From: Mesostigma viride
Taxonomy: Eukaryota > Streptophyta > Mesostigmatophyceae > Mesostigmatales > Mesostigmataceae
Direction: 5' to 3'
NCBI GenBank assembly: GCA_009746045.1
Contig: RPFO01001034.1
Coordinates: 127,501 to 191,500, forward strand
DNA length: 64,000 bases
The translations under genes were made by a program, and so were the position numbers. This document shows, piece by piece, positions 1 to 18,600 of the stretch. Every line of letters begins with the position of its first letter. Position 1 is the stretch's first letter. The notes under the pieces are model-generated. The model saw nothing but the letters and a program-made list of their open reading frames with translations, made no database searches and was not told the DNA's origin.

Positions 1-124
1 CAATAACCAACATGATCAACAAAAGCCACGCATCCTAGGATATCAAGATTTCTACAGAAAAAACCAATAGCAGTACTAAAATAAGAAACACACAAGGTAC
101 CTACCCTAAACACAAGGCACCCAC

Positions 125-6494
<6,370 letters not shown>

Positions 6495-7225
6495 CTTCAA
6501 AGAGATTTAAAGACAGGCTATTGAGCGACCTATATACAAGGATATGTATTATCTACATCAAATAAATTTCTTCGTTGCAAACCCATCATGCGGCCTCAAA
6601 GGCAGGCACTATTTCCTACCGACGCACCCAGGCAACTGGCAAGGTGGCAAAAGGTGCAGCCTAGACTTCTGACATGGCAAGTTGTAATGCCACCTCGTGG
6701 CTACACTCCGTGGCTGCATTGGCTTGCACTTGCACGCGGAGCATGCTGGGCAGTCCGTGCGTCACAGGCCCAATTCAGGATCTTGGTCAAGTCTGGATAT
6801 CTAGTAGTGTACCACAATTAGGCTGCCAAGCGGGCAAATAAATTTGAAATGTCCACATGAGGTGACGGTAGTCAACGCTTGCTGGGGAAAAGGGCGGTAC
6901 CTACGAGGCTGGAAAAGCTGTCGCTGACGAGATGGGGTACCTGGCTGTATAAAACCCCGTTTAAGCGAACCCTCAACCCTTCAACAGTGGAGCATGATTG
7001 GGAGTACTACCTCGTAGTTGGAGTTGGGAAAAATCATCCCTGCTTCAGCACGGATTCTGATGAGTTTTCAGACAGGCTCATTTCCCATAGGATAATAAAT
7101 ACACGCATTTACCCGGAAAAAAGTTTTCAGACAGGGTTTTCATTTCAATTAGGACAGGATGTACGGTATATTCCGGAATATTCTGGGGAAATGCTTCCCC
7201 GGATCTTCGAGGAGATTATTTTTTT
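6495..7225. other. Upstream region of the DBH-like gene, no gene seen
   Basis: This is where the promoter of the minus-strand monooxygenase gene should lie. I could not assign a TATA box or a coding exon with confidence. Confidence 0.4.
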
Positions 7226-8075
7226 CACTCATGAGTTAAAAACTCACCCCCGGACCAGAATCAGACCGGGGATCGCCGCCGCGCCTGGTTGCGAGCTACT
7301 CCAAGAATGCCGTGGACTGCCCTTGCGGCGTATCCAGACGGGAAGTCTGTGTAACCAGCGTAAACCAGACTCCAGCCTCAACTCACGTCGGTAGGTGTAC
7401 TACAAAAGGTGTAATGTAGCCATGCCGTAAGTACAGGTAAAAGCTGTTAAAACCCTATGCCAGAGACAGCTGCTGACAAAGTTACAGTGCAGCGGGCACC
7501 CCCGGCAGCCATAGCGGGAGGGATATTCCGGAAATTAACGGGGGCGGCAAGGATGTTTATTAAACGCAGATTGACGCTTCCATATCTTGTTGCTAAGAGT
7601 ATGACAAGGTAGCGTTACCTGCAATCCAATAAATGAGGCATTGTAGCGTGGATTTTCTCCAGAGCTTTACCGTGTTTGTCGTGGCAGGATGTTCCAATGC
7701 AGTAGATCAAGTGACGCCATTACTATCGATTGTTCCTTCGCATTGCTGCATCTGCCAATTCATTTTCACTTAAAAGATTGATATTGCCTTGTTATGTCGC
7801 CAGGCGGACCGATATCCAGGCGACTTACGGGCGACTCTGCTCGCCATAAACAAGTGTAAGATGCAACTGGCGAGCGGGGTCGCTGGCAACAGTTGTAACA
7901 TACAACTGGCGAGCGGGGTTGCTGGTGTTATTTTCTTTCCTGCGAGCTGTCTTGACTCTTCCGCGTTGTCCATCGTTGGTCGATGAATGTAGGAGCGCGC
8001 GTAAAACCGGACTTGCTTTGGGTCAGGTCCCGATGGTGCGTTGGTGAGCGAGAGCCCATCAAGCACGCGTTAGTG
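7226..8075 (+). repeat. Left arm of a large inverted repeat
   Basis: The segment matches the reverse complement of 12837-13492 over most of its length, with indels. Shared stretches include TCACCCCCGGACCAGAATCA, GGCGTATCCAGACGGGAAGT and GACGCCATTACTATCGAT. The left arm has an extra block at about 7850-7975 holding a short direct repeat (CAACTGGCGAGCGGGGT). Confidence 0.85.
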
Positions 8076-8192
8076 TTGGTTATGGTTGCATACTTGTGTT
8101 GATGATGTTACTGTTCGCTCCTGGGCAGTCATTGCCGCCATGGCCATTGCGGCTGTCCTTGTGCTGTCTTGGCTGTCCTTGCTGTCATGGCT

Positions 8193-8760
8193 TTCAGCTT
8201 TCATGGCTGTCATGGCTGTCATGGCTGTCATGGCTGTCATGGCTGTCATGGCTGTCATGGCTGTCATGGCTGTCATGGCTGTCATGGCTGTCATGGCTGT
8301 CATGGCTGTCATGGCTGTCATGGCTGTCATGGCTGTCATGGCTGTCATGGCTGTCATGGCTGTCATGGCTGTCATGGCTGTCATGGCTGTCATGGCTGTC
8401 ATGGCTGTCATGGCTGTCATGGCTGTCATGGCTGTCATGGCTGTCATGGCTGTCATGGCTGTCATGGCTTTCAGCTTTCATGGCTGTCATGGCTGTCATG
8501 GCTGTCATGGCTGTCATGGCTGTCATGGCTGTCAGCTTTCATGGCTGTCCTTGCTGTCATGGCTGTCATGGCTGTCATGGCTGTCATGGTTGTCATGGCT
8601 GTCATGGCTGTCATGGCTGTCATGGCTGTCATGGCTGTCATGGCCATTGCGGCTGTCCTTGTGCTGTCTTGGCTGTCCTTGCTGTCATGGCTTTCAGCTT
8701 TCATGGCTGTCCTTGCTGTCTTGGCTGTCATGGCTGTCATGACTGCCATGACTCCCTTTG
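8193..8760 (+). repeat. 9-bp minisatellite CTGTCATGG
   Basis: About 60 units of CTGTCATGG with a few variant interruptions (CTTTCAGCTTTCATGG, CTGTCCTTG). All long ORFs across it are repeat translations. Confidence 0.97.
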
Positions 8761-9841
8761 TTGTCGCCACAAGGAGGTCATTGCATGCATTAAGACTGAC
8801 TAAGCGGCTTGCATCGCTGACTTGTGCCTACTTGTTTTTCTGGGTTATTTGCATAGCTGTATTGCTTGCATTGGTGGCTGTCTTTGATTGTTTGCCTTGC
8901 TGGCGCAAGTTATTGATGGAACCTAAGCCTCGGTTGAGAGGTCACGGAGCACTCAAGTGCTGTACAGAATGTGGGGCGATTTTTGGCAGGTAACCACCCA
9001 ACATTTTCCGAATCCAACCCTAGCCTTTGAACACCTGAGCAGGCCCCACCCGCAGCCTCAGCTAGGTATCTACTATCTAGGGATTGGCAGATTGGGGGTG
9101 TGATATCATCACTGTGGTAGGTGTTTGCTGTGCTTGCTGCATGTTTGCTGGCTTGCGTTGGCATGTCGGTGGCTTGATGGCTTTCTTGCAGGCATCATGT
9201 GCATCTCTCACGTTGCTGATGTGAACAGCCATGTCTGTGCTACATTCGGTTCACAAGTGATGTTCTGTGTTTCCATTACCTTGGCCACAGCTGAGCTGAT
9301 GGTGCTGCGCGCCAATAACTAGCTAGCCTGACGGCCAGCATATAAAAGTCACATGTGCTGCCTACCTCAATCCTGAACTGGCTGGCTGCATTAGAGTGTG
9401 ACCATGTAATTCACTTTGTTGGAATAATGCCATGTATCTGTGGGTTTCTCGCCCTTACTCTGTATACAACTTTTTCAAGACATCTTCTTCAAGACATCTT
9501 CTTCAAGACAACCAAGTGCACACCCAAATGCTAGGCTGTTTTATTGTTGTACTTTTTATTGTTGTAGTTGATGTCCCAAGAACATAGTAATACTGCGACA
9601 TACCATCTGCATATCCCATGGAGAAGTCCGCATTGCCTGTATGCCTGATTCTCCCCCCCGCCAGTTCCGGTAGAGATCCACTACATGCATTGCCCTTGTG
9701 AAGCATGTATCAAGAGTACCCATCATAGCTGTGCATATGAAGTGAGACAACTATGCTCGCAGATGGTGCACGTAATCTTAGTTCCATTTTGTTCACGTGA
9801 CTTATGTGAGATACACCACTTAAACAAAACAAGGCTACACA
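8761..9841. other. No gene seen
   Basis: There is no convincing coding sequence or known repeat. A triplicated ACATCTTCTTCAAG occurs near 9478-9512. Confidence 0.4.
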
Positions 9842-9870
9842 TTAATTTCCATCTCCATGCTTTCCATCCT

Positions 9871-10113
9871 GTGGGGAAGCGCCCGCGTGTGCAAACCCGC
9901 GGGAGGCACGCCAGACAGCTCCCCTAGGGCAGCGTGATGCTGTATAGATAGATGTTGTAGTTAGTAATGCTGTTAGATAGATGTCGTAGGTGGCTGATGT
10001 AGATAGCTTAGACCGGTAGGACTGTTTGCACCCACCCATCCATCCATCGGGGTTAATGCTCCGTGACTCCCCAACGGGAGCACGAGTCTAATTAATTAAT
10101 TAATTAATTCCAT
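9871..10113 (+). mobile_element. RTE-like LINE, 5'-truncated 3' end
   Basis: The insert starts inside the C-terminal codons (PVGKRPRVQ), continues through a short 3' UTR with GACCGGTAGGACTG, three CATC units and GGGGTTAATGCTCCGTGACT, and ends in TAAT repeats. Near-identical flanks (TTCCATCTCCATGC at about 9847 and TTCCATCTCCGTGC at about 10108) look like a target-site duplication. Truncation, a microsatellite tail and target duplication are typical of target-primed LINE insertion. Confidence 0.75.
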
Positions 10114-10780
10114 CTCCGTGCATTCTTTATTCCATTTTGGTTTTTGTTATAATTATTACTCTTTACTTTGTCTTTATTTATTTTTGTTCGTATGACTACC
10201 ATTTACGTTAAATCTTTTCTTTTTTCTTTCTTTCCTTTTCCTTTTTCTTTTTCCCTCTGTAATGTATACTCCTTACTTCTTATTTTAGCCCCTTCGTGTA
10301 TTCTGATCCCTTCGTGTATGTGCGTATGTGTTCCCTCTTTTCCTTCTTAGTTTTGGTTGTTTTTGTTGCTGCTGGTGGCGTGTGTGTGTGTGTGTATGTG
10401 TGTGTGTGCATGTGTGTGTGTGTGTTTTCCCCATCAACATTTCTCGCTACCCTCTGTCTAGCTCCCTCCATGCAGGTCTTCCTAGAGCTAGCCACGCGGC
10501 TTCCGCGGCCTTCGCGTCTTTCCTATCAGACAACTACCCTAGTCCTTCCACGGCGTTGGATCGCCATGCGTCCAGGCATAGTTGTCTCACTTCATATTCA
10601 TCATCCTGAACGACTCGAAAACGCGGAAAAGATAACGGCAGGCTCGAGCTACCATGGACCGGATTCTCCCGATTTCTGGCCTGCGCTGGTTGTCTCCTTG
10701 ATCTTTTCACGTTCGTGCTCTCTCAACCCTACCAAGTAGAATCCCTATCAACCCTACCCCTCCCTCCCATACAATAATGG
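10114..10780. repeat. GT microsatellite and a dispersed repeat copy
   Basis: Bases 10379-10426 are an interrupted GT run. Bases 10598-10704 match 41650-41768 almost exactly and end with TGGCCTGCGCTGGTTGTCTC. The same terminal 20-mer also occurs at 2650, 43853 (reverse, one mismatch) and 58818. Confidence 0.75.
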
Positions 10781-11157
10781 AGACAACTATTCCTGGATGC
10801 GTGAGATTAGTCGTTACAGATTTACAGTTGCAGTTACCTCAATGCTTGCTGCCAGCCACATGTTGTTGGAGTGAAATTCTGCAAGTTCAGACCATGTGCA
10901 TGCCAGGTACCTACGGAGTGTGGATACAAGACATTACACACAGTGATGGGTTGCATGCATGTGCATCTTGCTTGGGCTGGCCACTTGCTAAGGACAGCAA
11001 GTATTTGCATGTCCAGCCCGTCTGCACTGCCTGTACTACGTTACAAAGAACAAGTGTCCGGCATGCACCTGCGTGCGCATTGCCAAACGCCCTAGCCCAC
11101 TTGCCCTCGAGCATCTTGAACTGGCACTCACCGAGTTCCCCTGGCAATTGCCAAGAC

Positions 11158-11780
11158 GGCCATGACAGCCATGACAGCCACGACAGCCACGACAGCCACG
11201 ACAGCCACGACAGCCACGACAGCCACGACAGCCACGACAGCCGCGACAGCCGCGACAGCCACGACAGCCACGACAGCCACGACAACCACGACAGCCACGA
11301 CAGCCACGACAGCCACGACAGCCACGACAGCCACGACAGCCACGACAGCCACGACAGCCACGACAGCCACGACAGCCACGACAGCCACGACAGCCACGAC
11401 AGCCACGACAGCCACGACAGCCACGACAGCCACGACAGCCACGACAGCCACGACAGCCACGACAGCCACGACAGCCACGACAGCCACGACAGCCACGACA
11501 GCCACGACAGCCACGACAGCCACGACAGCCACGACAGCCACGACAGCCACGACAGCCACGACAGCCACGACAGCCACGACAGCCACGACAGCCACGACAG
11601 CCACGACAGCCACGACAGCCACGACAGCCACGACAGCCACGACAGCCACGACAGCCACGACAGCCACGACAGCCACGACAGCCACGACAGCCACGACAGC
11701 CACGACAGCCACGACAACCACGACAGCCACGACAGCCACGACAGCCACGACAGCCACGACAGCAACGACAGCCATGACGG
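11158..11780. repeat. 9-bp minisatellite CCACGACAG
   Basis: About 68 units of CCACGACAG, the reverse complement of CTGTCGTGG, which differs by one base from the 8.2-kb array. The units at both array edges carry the CCATGACAG form. Confidence 0.97.
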
Positions 11781-12836
11781 CCATGGCAGCAGTTTGGCAT
11801 GACAACCATGGTGTAAGCAGTGGGCATGAGGTGCAGCTGTTGGGTAGGGTGGGGAGTCATGACCATGGGATATGGGAGCTTGTTACATTGGTTGGTTGCT
11901 TTGGTGCGGTCTTGTGCGTGCATGACAACATGAGCGTGCGTGTACGTATACAAATGTTTATGGGAACAAGCAATACACGCCAACCAGCCGGCCGGCCAGC
12001 CAGCAACCAAAAGCAAGGAAGCAAGCGTGGAAGCAGGATGTATACATGCAACGAGTTCACTAAGGGAACGATGATGTGCTAGATATTACCTGCTGTCATA
12101 TTAGTCTCTTTCTGAAGGACGAATCCTGCTTTTCTCAGTTAGCAACATGCAGCATCCCGGCACCACAACCCTAGTAACATTAGCAAAGAGAAAGCAATGT
12201 CACATTAGTCACCTTGATCTCAACATGACTCCCGGGCTCTAAGAAGAAATGCTAGTAACCGTAATCGCCAACCATACAGGCGTATCCGGTCTGGGAAAAT
12301 TGCAGGCAACACTATTGATACGACTGCCAACCAATGTCTTCATCAGAGAAACAGACTACATGATTTATCGTGTTGAGCAAGCATAAGAACAGGTATTGAC
12401 AATACTGCTGCTATTCTGCCCCGGCTGCTGGCAAGAGCTCTGCCAAAACCAAACGCAAAAGCTTACCAATGTCATACCATGATACTGTCCTTCAGACAGT
12501 ACGCGCTTGAGGACCACCGCCAACGCCAAGGCATCACGTTGGGGCTCTGCAGTCAAACGAAAGTGTCAGGTGAAGCGCTGCTGGTGATAGAAGCAAATAC
12601 GCTGCCCCAAACCAGCAAGTGTGAATAAGCCATGAAGTGTTCTATACCTGGGGAACGGTCACTGACATGCCGGGCGGGATAAGTATGGAGAAGTTGTGCA
12701 TTCCAGCGCTTGAGGAAAACGGAAAATGGCTGCCAACGGTATGACTGTAGCATCACGGCACCAAAAGTGGCCACAGTCTAGCTGAACACATGCTGGCAAT
12801 AAGGCAGGTTCATGATCATAATAATTATAAACAATA
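11781..12836. other. No gene seen
   Basis: No coding region, RNA gene or repeat is evident apart from short GGCCGGCCAGCCAGC-like repeats near 11988. Confidence 0.4.
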
Positions 12837-13492
12837 AGCACGCCTGCTTGGTGGGCTCTCGCTCGACAACGCACCATCGGGACCTGACCCCAAGCAAGTC
12901 CGGTTTAATTAATGCGTGCTCCTACATTTATGATCGCGAGCAAAGTCGCCCGTAACTCGCTTGGATATCGGTCTACCTGGCGACATAACAAGGCAATATC
13001 AATCTTTTAAGTGAAAAACAATTGACAGATGCAGCAATGCAAAGGAACATCGATAGTAATGGCGTCACTTGATCTACTGCATTGGAACATTCTGCCACGA
13101 CAAACACGGTAAAGCTCTGGAGAAAATCCACGCTACAATGCCTCATTTATTGGATTGCAGGTAACGCTACCTTGTACGTTAAATATAATCAATCTACGTT
13201 TAATAAACATCCATGCCGCCCCCGTCAATTGCCGGACTATCGTTCCCGCTATGGCTGCCGGGGGTGCCCGCTGCACTGTAACTTTGTCAGCAGCTGTCTC
13301 TGGCATGGGGTTTTAACAGCTTTTACCTGTACTTACGGCATGCTGGAGTCTGGTTTACGCTGGTTACGCAGACTTCCCGTCTGGATACGCCGCTAGGGCA
13401 GTCCACGGCCTGCTTGGAGTAGCTCGCAACCAGGCGCGGCGACGATCCCCGGTCTGATTCTGGTCCGGGGGTGAGTTTTTAACTCATGAGTG
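12837..13492 (-). repeat. Right arm of a large inverted repeat
   Basis: Reverse complement of the left arm at 7226-8075, collinear from the outer ends (CTCATGAGTTAAAAACTCAC) to the inner ends (GAGAGCCCA). No ORF resembling a transposase is evident between the arms. Confidence 0.85.
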
Positions 13493-14790
13493 TGCGAGCC
13501 AGAACCCAGGGGGGGTGTCCAAAAACAAGAAAATTTACACGACGCTGGATTCGAGTAGATCTCGCGAAAACAAGCATGTTTGCCACTGGTCGCAACCCCA
13601 GGGGGTCTCTAGGTTAGAAGTTACAGAGCCTCAAAAACCGTTAACTTAAAGGGTAGGTAGGTAGGGTGCCGGGCCGATATGGGTTTTTTACAACAAAACA
13701 CTTGGATTTCTGCTAGCCCCCTGTATGGTCGGAATTTTGAAACGGTTTGACGGACAAACTGATAGCACTTGGCGAGCTGACCCCAAATCCGCAGTCAAAA
13801 TTTTGGCAGGTACCATAGAGGGGGGGGGGGTTGCCCGCAAGATGGTGCTGCCCCTAGGCACGGAAGTATGCTGCCGTCTGCCACCACTACAAGGCTTCGG
13901 CTATCCAACGCGGTGCCGTGCCAGTATCGCGTCGCGCCGGCCAACGACCCATTTTAGAAAACCGGAATTTTCCCATACACCAATATGCTCAAACTGAAAC
14001 GGTAGAGCTCGCGGACTCTGATCATTTTGCTCCCTAGGCCGACCCCTATAACCCTTGGGACCTCAGGGTTTTGCTAGGTATAGCGCCTACGTGCTAGGTA
14101 GGTAGGGTCCAAGGGCCAACTTTTGGAAAATTTCAGCGTATGTGTCTGATATTTTTGTTTCGGACACCCCCCCTGGTCCGAAACGGAAAAACGGGTCATT
14201 TCCGTTGATCCACCGTAATACAAATTCAGTGGTATTGGGTGGTAGACCCCCAAATGGGTCTACCACCCAATACCACTGGAATTCCACCCCAATTGTGGCC
14301 GGGGGGGCGCCGCGCCACAAATTTTTACTTGTCCGACCCAATAGGATGCGTCCACCTGGACGGTCGAAATTCCCTTCGCATTAGGTTCGCATGCCCAATT
14401 CTGAACATGTCTGACCAGCCCCCGGAAACAGCCGTAAAAACTAAAAAACTTGCCATTTTTTCGCAGCCCGTACAGCGTGTCAAGCCCGGCGCGTGCACGG
14501 CCCTGTTCCGGCGCATACCACTTTTGGCCGAAAGTCCGCCGAATTTCGCCGGAGCGTCCAAACAATTCGACCGAAAAAAACCCGACTGAGTGTGAAAACC
14601 CTGTCAGAATCTGAATGTCACACGCCAGGAATGGCCCATATTTGGACGACAGGGGCAGTTAATAAACGAATGAGGGACTTACACCAGGTTGTGGGGTGAC
14701 ACGTACCTCACTGAGGGGTGGAGGAATGACAGAGGGTGTGGTAGTGCCATCATCAGCTCCTGGTGTTGGAATGCTGGGTGGTTCTGCTTG
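13493..14790. other. No gene seen; unclassified, possibly retroelement-flanking
   Basis: Short ORFs on both strands match nothing I recognise. The segment adjoins the minus-strand integrase ORF and may be part of the same decayed element. Confidence 0.35.
14227..14278. repeat. Perfect hairpin, 23-bp arms
   Basis: CAGTGGTATTGGGTGGTAG... pairs perfectly with its reverse complement across a 6-base loop. The position outside any recognised gene suggests a hairpin-type repeat or element end. Confidence 0.85.
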
Positions 14791-14791
14791 C

Positions 14792-15994
14792 TCACCAGAG
14801 GGAATCCATGTTCAAGGACTCTTCCCCTGGCACGTCTGCCAAAGGAGGGAAATACTTCTTAACTCTATGACTGCTCACCCTGTGTTTTCTCCCTGTTTCC
14901 AAACTTCGAATATCCATATTTTTTCCTTTTTTGGTCATTCTTAGAACAGTGCACGGACCATACCACATGCCTGTCTTGCCATGTTTGGTTTCTTTGAAAT
15001 ATAGGACTTGTTCACCCAGTTGGAATACTGTTCTGGGGTGTGTTATGTCCTTTTCAGCTAGCTTATCAGCCACTTTAGCTCTTACTGTGTTATACAGAGC
15101 TAATACCTCTGGAGGGTACACACCTGCCTGTAAGCCAATGGGAAGGATTTCCCCCCATGGTGCATGCAACACAGGTCTAAGGTTAAGTGTAGCACAGATT
15201 TCACTGCACCACAGTGCTCTGTCAGCATAGCTTCCAGATGTGGCTTTCAGGTCAGTGGATTTCGCCACTAAAGTTTTGACTGACCTGATGGTTCTTTCAA
15301 TGACACCCTGCCCTTCATGATCTTGCAATCCAGCAATCTCAATATTAGCATCCCATCCTTCACACTCAGCCAGACAGCTAAACTGTTGATCAAGCAGTAT
15401 AGTGTCAACTGGGTAGAATCTGGGCAATGCTATCACAAGTGCTGCACGCAGTTGCTCTTTAGCCATGCCAGGTAGGGGTTCCATGACAGTGAATCTGGAC
15501 CATGTGTCTTTTAGGATCAGATATTGTTCACCATCGATATGCACGACATCACCCACAATTATTCCCCTTTGGGTGGGTGGTGTTGCGACATGCCATTTGG
15601 GAGGTTTTGGGCCATGGAACTGACATTGCTGGCAGTGTTTTCTAGCCAACCTGACAGCATTCCTGAGTCGTGAACCTCCTGCTCTTCTGGCAATCTTTTC
15701 TGCCACCACCTCATGACCCATGGCTATGTGGAGCTGGGTTGCTAGTTCCCTTAAGTCTACTGTGTCAACAGCAGCTGGGGTAAGAGCTTTGAGGTAGGGC
15801 AGTATCACATTATACGTGGAGGAGATTTTCTGAGCTGCCTCAAAATCTAGCAGTCCCTTGTCTTTATCCCCAATGATAATGAGATCATATAAATCCACAT
15901 AGGCGTGCTGTGAGGACGTACATCCTTTTGGAGCCTTGTCCTGCCGGTCGCACCACGTGCCGGGACTTCTGACCGAGCCTACACGTGCGAAACC
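14792..15994 (-). pseudogene. Retroelement integrase fragment
   Basis: The ORF has an HHCC zinc-binding module (HIAMGH ... CQQC), then an rve-type core with Asp in VVHIDGEQ, Asp in ILLDQQF and Glu in GVIERTIRSVK, followed by a basic C-terminal part with a FQLGEQVLYF segment like the GPY/F region. It is open upstream to about 15994. No RT, protease or gag is joined to it and I found no flanking LTRs, so it is probably an isolated fragment. It would insert retroelement cDNA. The second Asp and the Glu are about 30 residues apart, shorter than the usual 35. It differs in sequence from the integrase at 24.6-26.3 kb. Confidence 0.7.
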
Positions 15995-16559
15995 CCAGAT
16001 AGCACATTGCTATCTGGTACTTAGCCTATGTCCACGACTAGAGGCTAACTGGGGCCAAAACCGATACTCCCAATCTGCTCGCAAAAAATTAATTAATTCG
16101 CCAAAATGCCCTGCCAAAATGTGCTTTCAAAATGTGTTTCTACGCTATACCGGTTTCCCGCCAACAGTTTCGTTTCATAGTTGACACTAGTGTGACCCGC
16201 TGGCTTCGCCCAGCCAAAAAAAGCACTTTGGGGCGGTTCAGGGCGTGCCCGCTGCCCGCTCACTGCGTAGTACGTGGTCCTTCACTGCGCTCCGGAGAGG
16301 GGAAGAGTACGGTGCTCGCTTCGCTCGCGGCCCGCTGAACAGTACGATGCTCGCTCCGCTCGCCGCTCGCTGCGCTTTCGCATTGAGCGCTTTCAGCGCA
16401 GCTCGCTTCGCTCGCCAGGCGCTTCGCGCGGGTTGGTGGTCAGTCGGTCTTTGAGCGTATTATTGGCTTTCAGTAACACCCAGCCTTTCCGGATTGGCGG
16501 GGAAGTTGCGATGCCCTGTATAGTGCGGGATGACTACTACATTGCGAAATTAAGAACTA
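15995..16559. other. GC-rich palindromic motifs, no gene seen
   Basis: Bases 16290-16440 hold repeated short palindromic words such as GCTCGCTTCGCTCGC and GCTCGCTCCGCTCGC. No coding region is supported. Confidence 0.45.
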
Positions 16560-18093
16560 CTACGACTATGGTATTTCCTGGCACTCTGGAGCCGCACTGC
16601 TTACTGCTCGCCTCCCCTCCCCGAAGCTCATCAGAGGTCTTCCCTGGTACTGGGCTCGTATATGGCAAGGCTTTATGGCACTTAAACCCGACCGCCTACT
16701 ATTCCCCACACTACGTGAGGAAGTTGCACGCCAACCCCTATTCTTTAATGATATATACCTCAACCCCCTTAATCGCCCCTTTGGATGCTTAAGTGGCCCT
16801 ACTTAACCCCTATGAAGGCTTCATAACATCCCCCCACCCTGTAACCACTATTCTCCACCTGTATATTCTCCACGGTGACTGCTACCGCCTCTTAACAGAT
16901 ACTATATGTTGTGTGTTAGTAACGAACTGGCTGCCTGGGTCCCCAATATGCCTACTTATGCTGCCTGGGCCGCGCTAGTACAAGCCATACCCCCACGCTG
17001 GCACACACTCATGACTTCTCCCCGTGCCCCCTATAAAGCTGGTGAATGGTGCTGCTTTTGTCCATACAGCACGACCGCAACATGCTCGGGGAAGGTGATC
17101 GCAGAACTCCCCCTTGGAACCCTGCACGTTCAACTACTGGCGCCGCTGAGCGGCCACAATGGCTGTCTGGCTCAACTTACAACTGCAGTGGTGTTCCTCC
17201 CCACCCAGCTATGCCACCGGATTCGGGTTGTACCTTGGTCCCTTGAACAATCATGTGTATACCAACCCAACCCCAACCTTCCAGACGCTGCTATTATTTG
17301 GCTACATGTGGGATCAACCCGCCTAGACATGTTGTCATTGGATCCAGTGGAATTTGGCTGGGTGACAGCAGAATTGTAAAAGGCCTTTACGAGTACACGG
17401 CAGAGTGGGGCTACACAATGCTCTTGCATAAAAACCATCAATTCCACCCCGGACGGACACGCTTGGGCGCTACTGAGTGGCCTGGCCACACCTGGGTCCG
17501 CAACATCACCCTCGCCGCTGACCACCCGCTGATTGATCGCCGCGCGACCGACGTACAACACCTCTTGATGCACCGGTCCATCGGGGTCGGGGAGATCCTC
17601 CACCGGCGATTTCAACACCCTGCTACATGTTTATGGACCAACCCCACTGAAACTGTGGAACACCGATTTTTATGGTGTAACCTCCAGGGAGTTTGGACCT
17701 GGTTGATTGGTTTATGGGCAGCCTGGACGTCTGAGCCTATCATACCGGTGTCTACCCGCTCAATTATCTTTGGCATCACTGGCACCCCTGGCCTTGAGCT
17801 CACCTTTCCACAACAAGCGTGGATATGGCTCCGCACATGCATGTTATATACAATCTGGACGGTGCGAAACGATGTGGTGTTCAATAGGCGCACAGTTTTC
17901 GACAAAGCTGGGGTTCTCTCACGCTTCATTTACCTATGGAACTCCGGCATGCGACGCTACTGGATGGTTGCAAATGAACAAAACAAAATCTGGGACCCTG
18001 GCGCGGACCAGGATAAGCCTAGCCCACTTGAGATCTTTCATGACCTCTGGGCAAAAACAGGGTCTTTACCCACATGCCCAATGACAACCCATT
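16560..18093 (+). pseudogene. Non-LTR retrotransposon (LINE) 3' fragment with zf-RVT-like region
   Basis: Coding signal moves through different frames: LKPDRLLFPTLREEVARQPL near 16680, then a 280-residue frame at 17253-18095. The latter has ETVEHRFLWCN and a Trp-rich helical tail (AWIWLRTCMLYTIW), as in the zinc-binding region after the reverse transcriptase of many LINEs. The catalytic RT core is not present. The frame changes and missing 5' part make this a decayed 5'-truncated copy. The clade is not determined, and it differs from the RTE-like tails nearby. Confidence 0.55.
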
Positions 18094-18239
18094 AGAAGTC
18101 CAGTGGCTTCCGTGGTCTAGTAAGGCTCCGTTTTAGCCACTGACATCTTGATACCCTAGGCTTAGCAGGGATTACCTACTGGCTATATTTGGAATAAACG
18201 TACACCTATTTACCTGGAAATAACTACTACGACTAGGTC

Positions 18240-18332
18240 ACTTCAGGGGGACACCGATTTTTATGGTGCAACCTCCAGGGAGTTTGGACCTGGCTGATTG
18301 GTTTATGGGCAGCCTGGACGTCTGAGCCTATT
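18240..18332 (+). repeat. Second copy of a LINE segment
   Basis: About 80 bases match 17655-17737 with only a few differences (GGAGTTTGGACCTGGNTGAT region). It ends abruptly at the TTAA tail of the next element, so it is probably the target sequence into which that LINE inserted. Confidence 0.8.
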
Positions 18333-18600
18333 AATTAATTAATTAATTAATTAGACTCGTGCTCCCGTTGGGGAGTCACGGAGCATTAACCCCGATGGAT
18401 GGATGGATGGGTGCAAACAGTCCTACCGGTCTAATCTATCTACATCGGCTACATACTATGTACATCTATCTAACAGCATTCTAACTACAACATCTATTTA
18501 GGCAGCCGCACGCTGCACTAGGGGAGCTATCTCACTGGCGTGCCTCCCACGGGATTGCACACGCGGGCGCTTCCCCACTGGGGGGGGCTCATTGTCCTCT
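18333..18600 (-). mobile_element. RTE-like LINE 3' end, copy 1
   Basis: On the minus strand it reads EDNEPPPVGKRPRVQSRGRHA, a short 3' UTR with GACCGGTAGGACTG and CATC units, then a TTAA tail at the left. It is 5'-truncated exactly where the next copy's tail begins. Confidence 0.7.

Noticed and set aside
8086-8993. ORFs of MAVMAV, WLSWLS and HDSHDS repeats
   Set aside because: A 9-bp repeat without stops is open in all frames; no unique coding sequence is attached.
11036-12082. ORFs of CRGCRG, VVAVVA and TATTAT repeats
   Set aside because: Same reason: translations of the CCACGACAG array.
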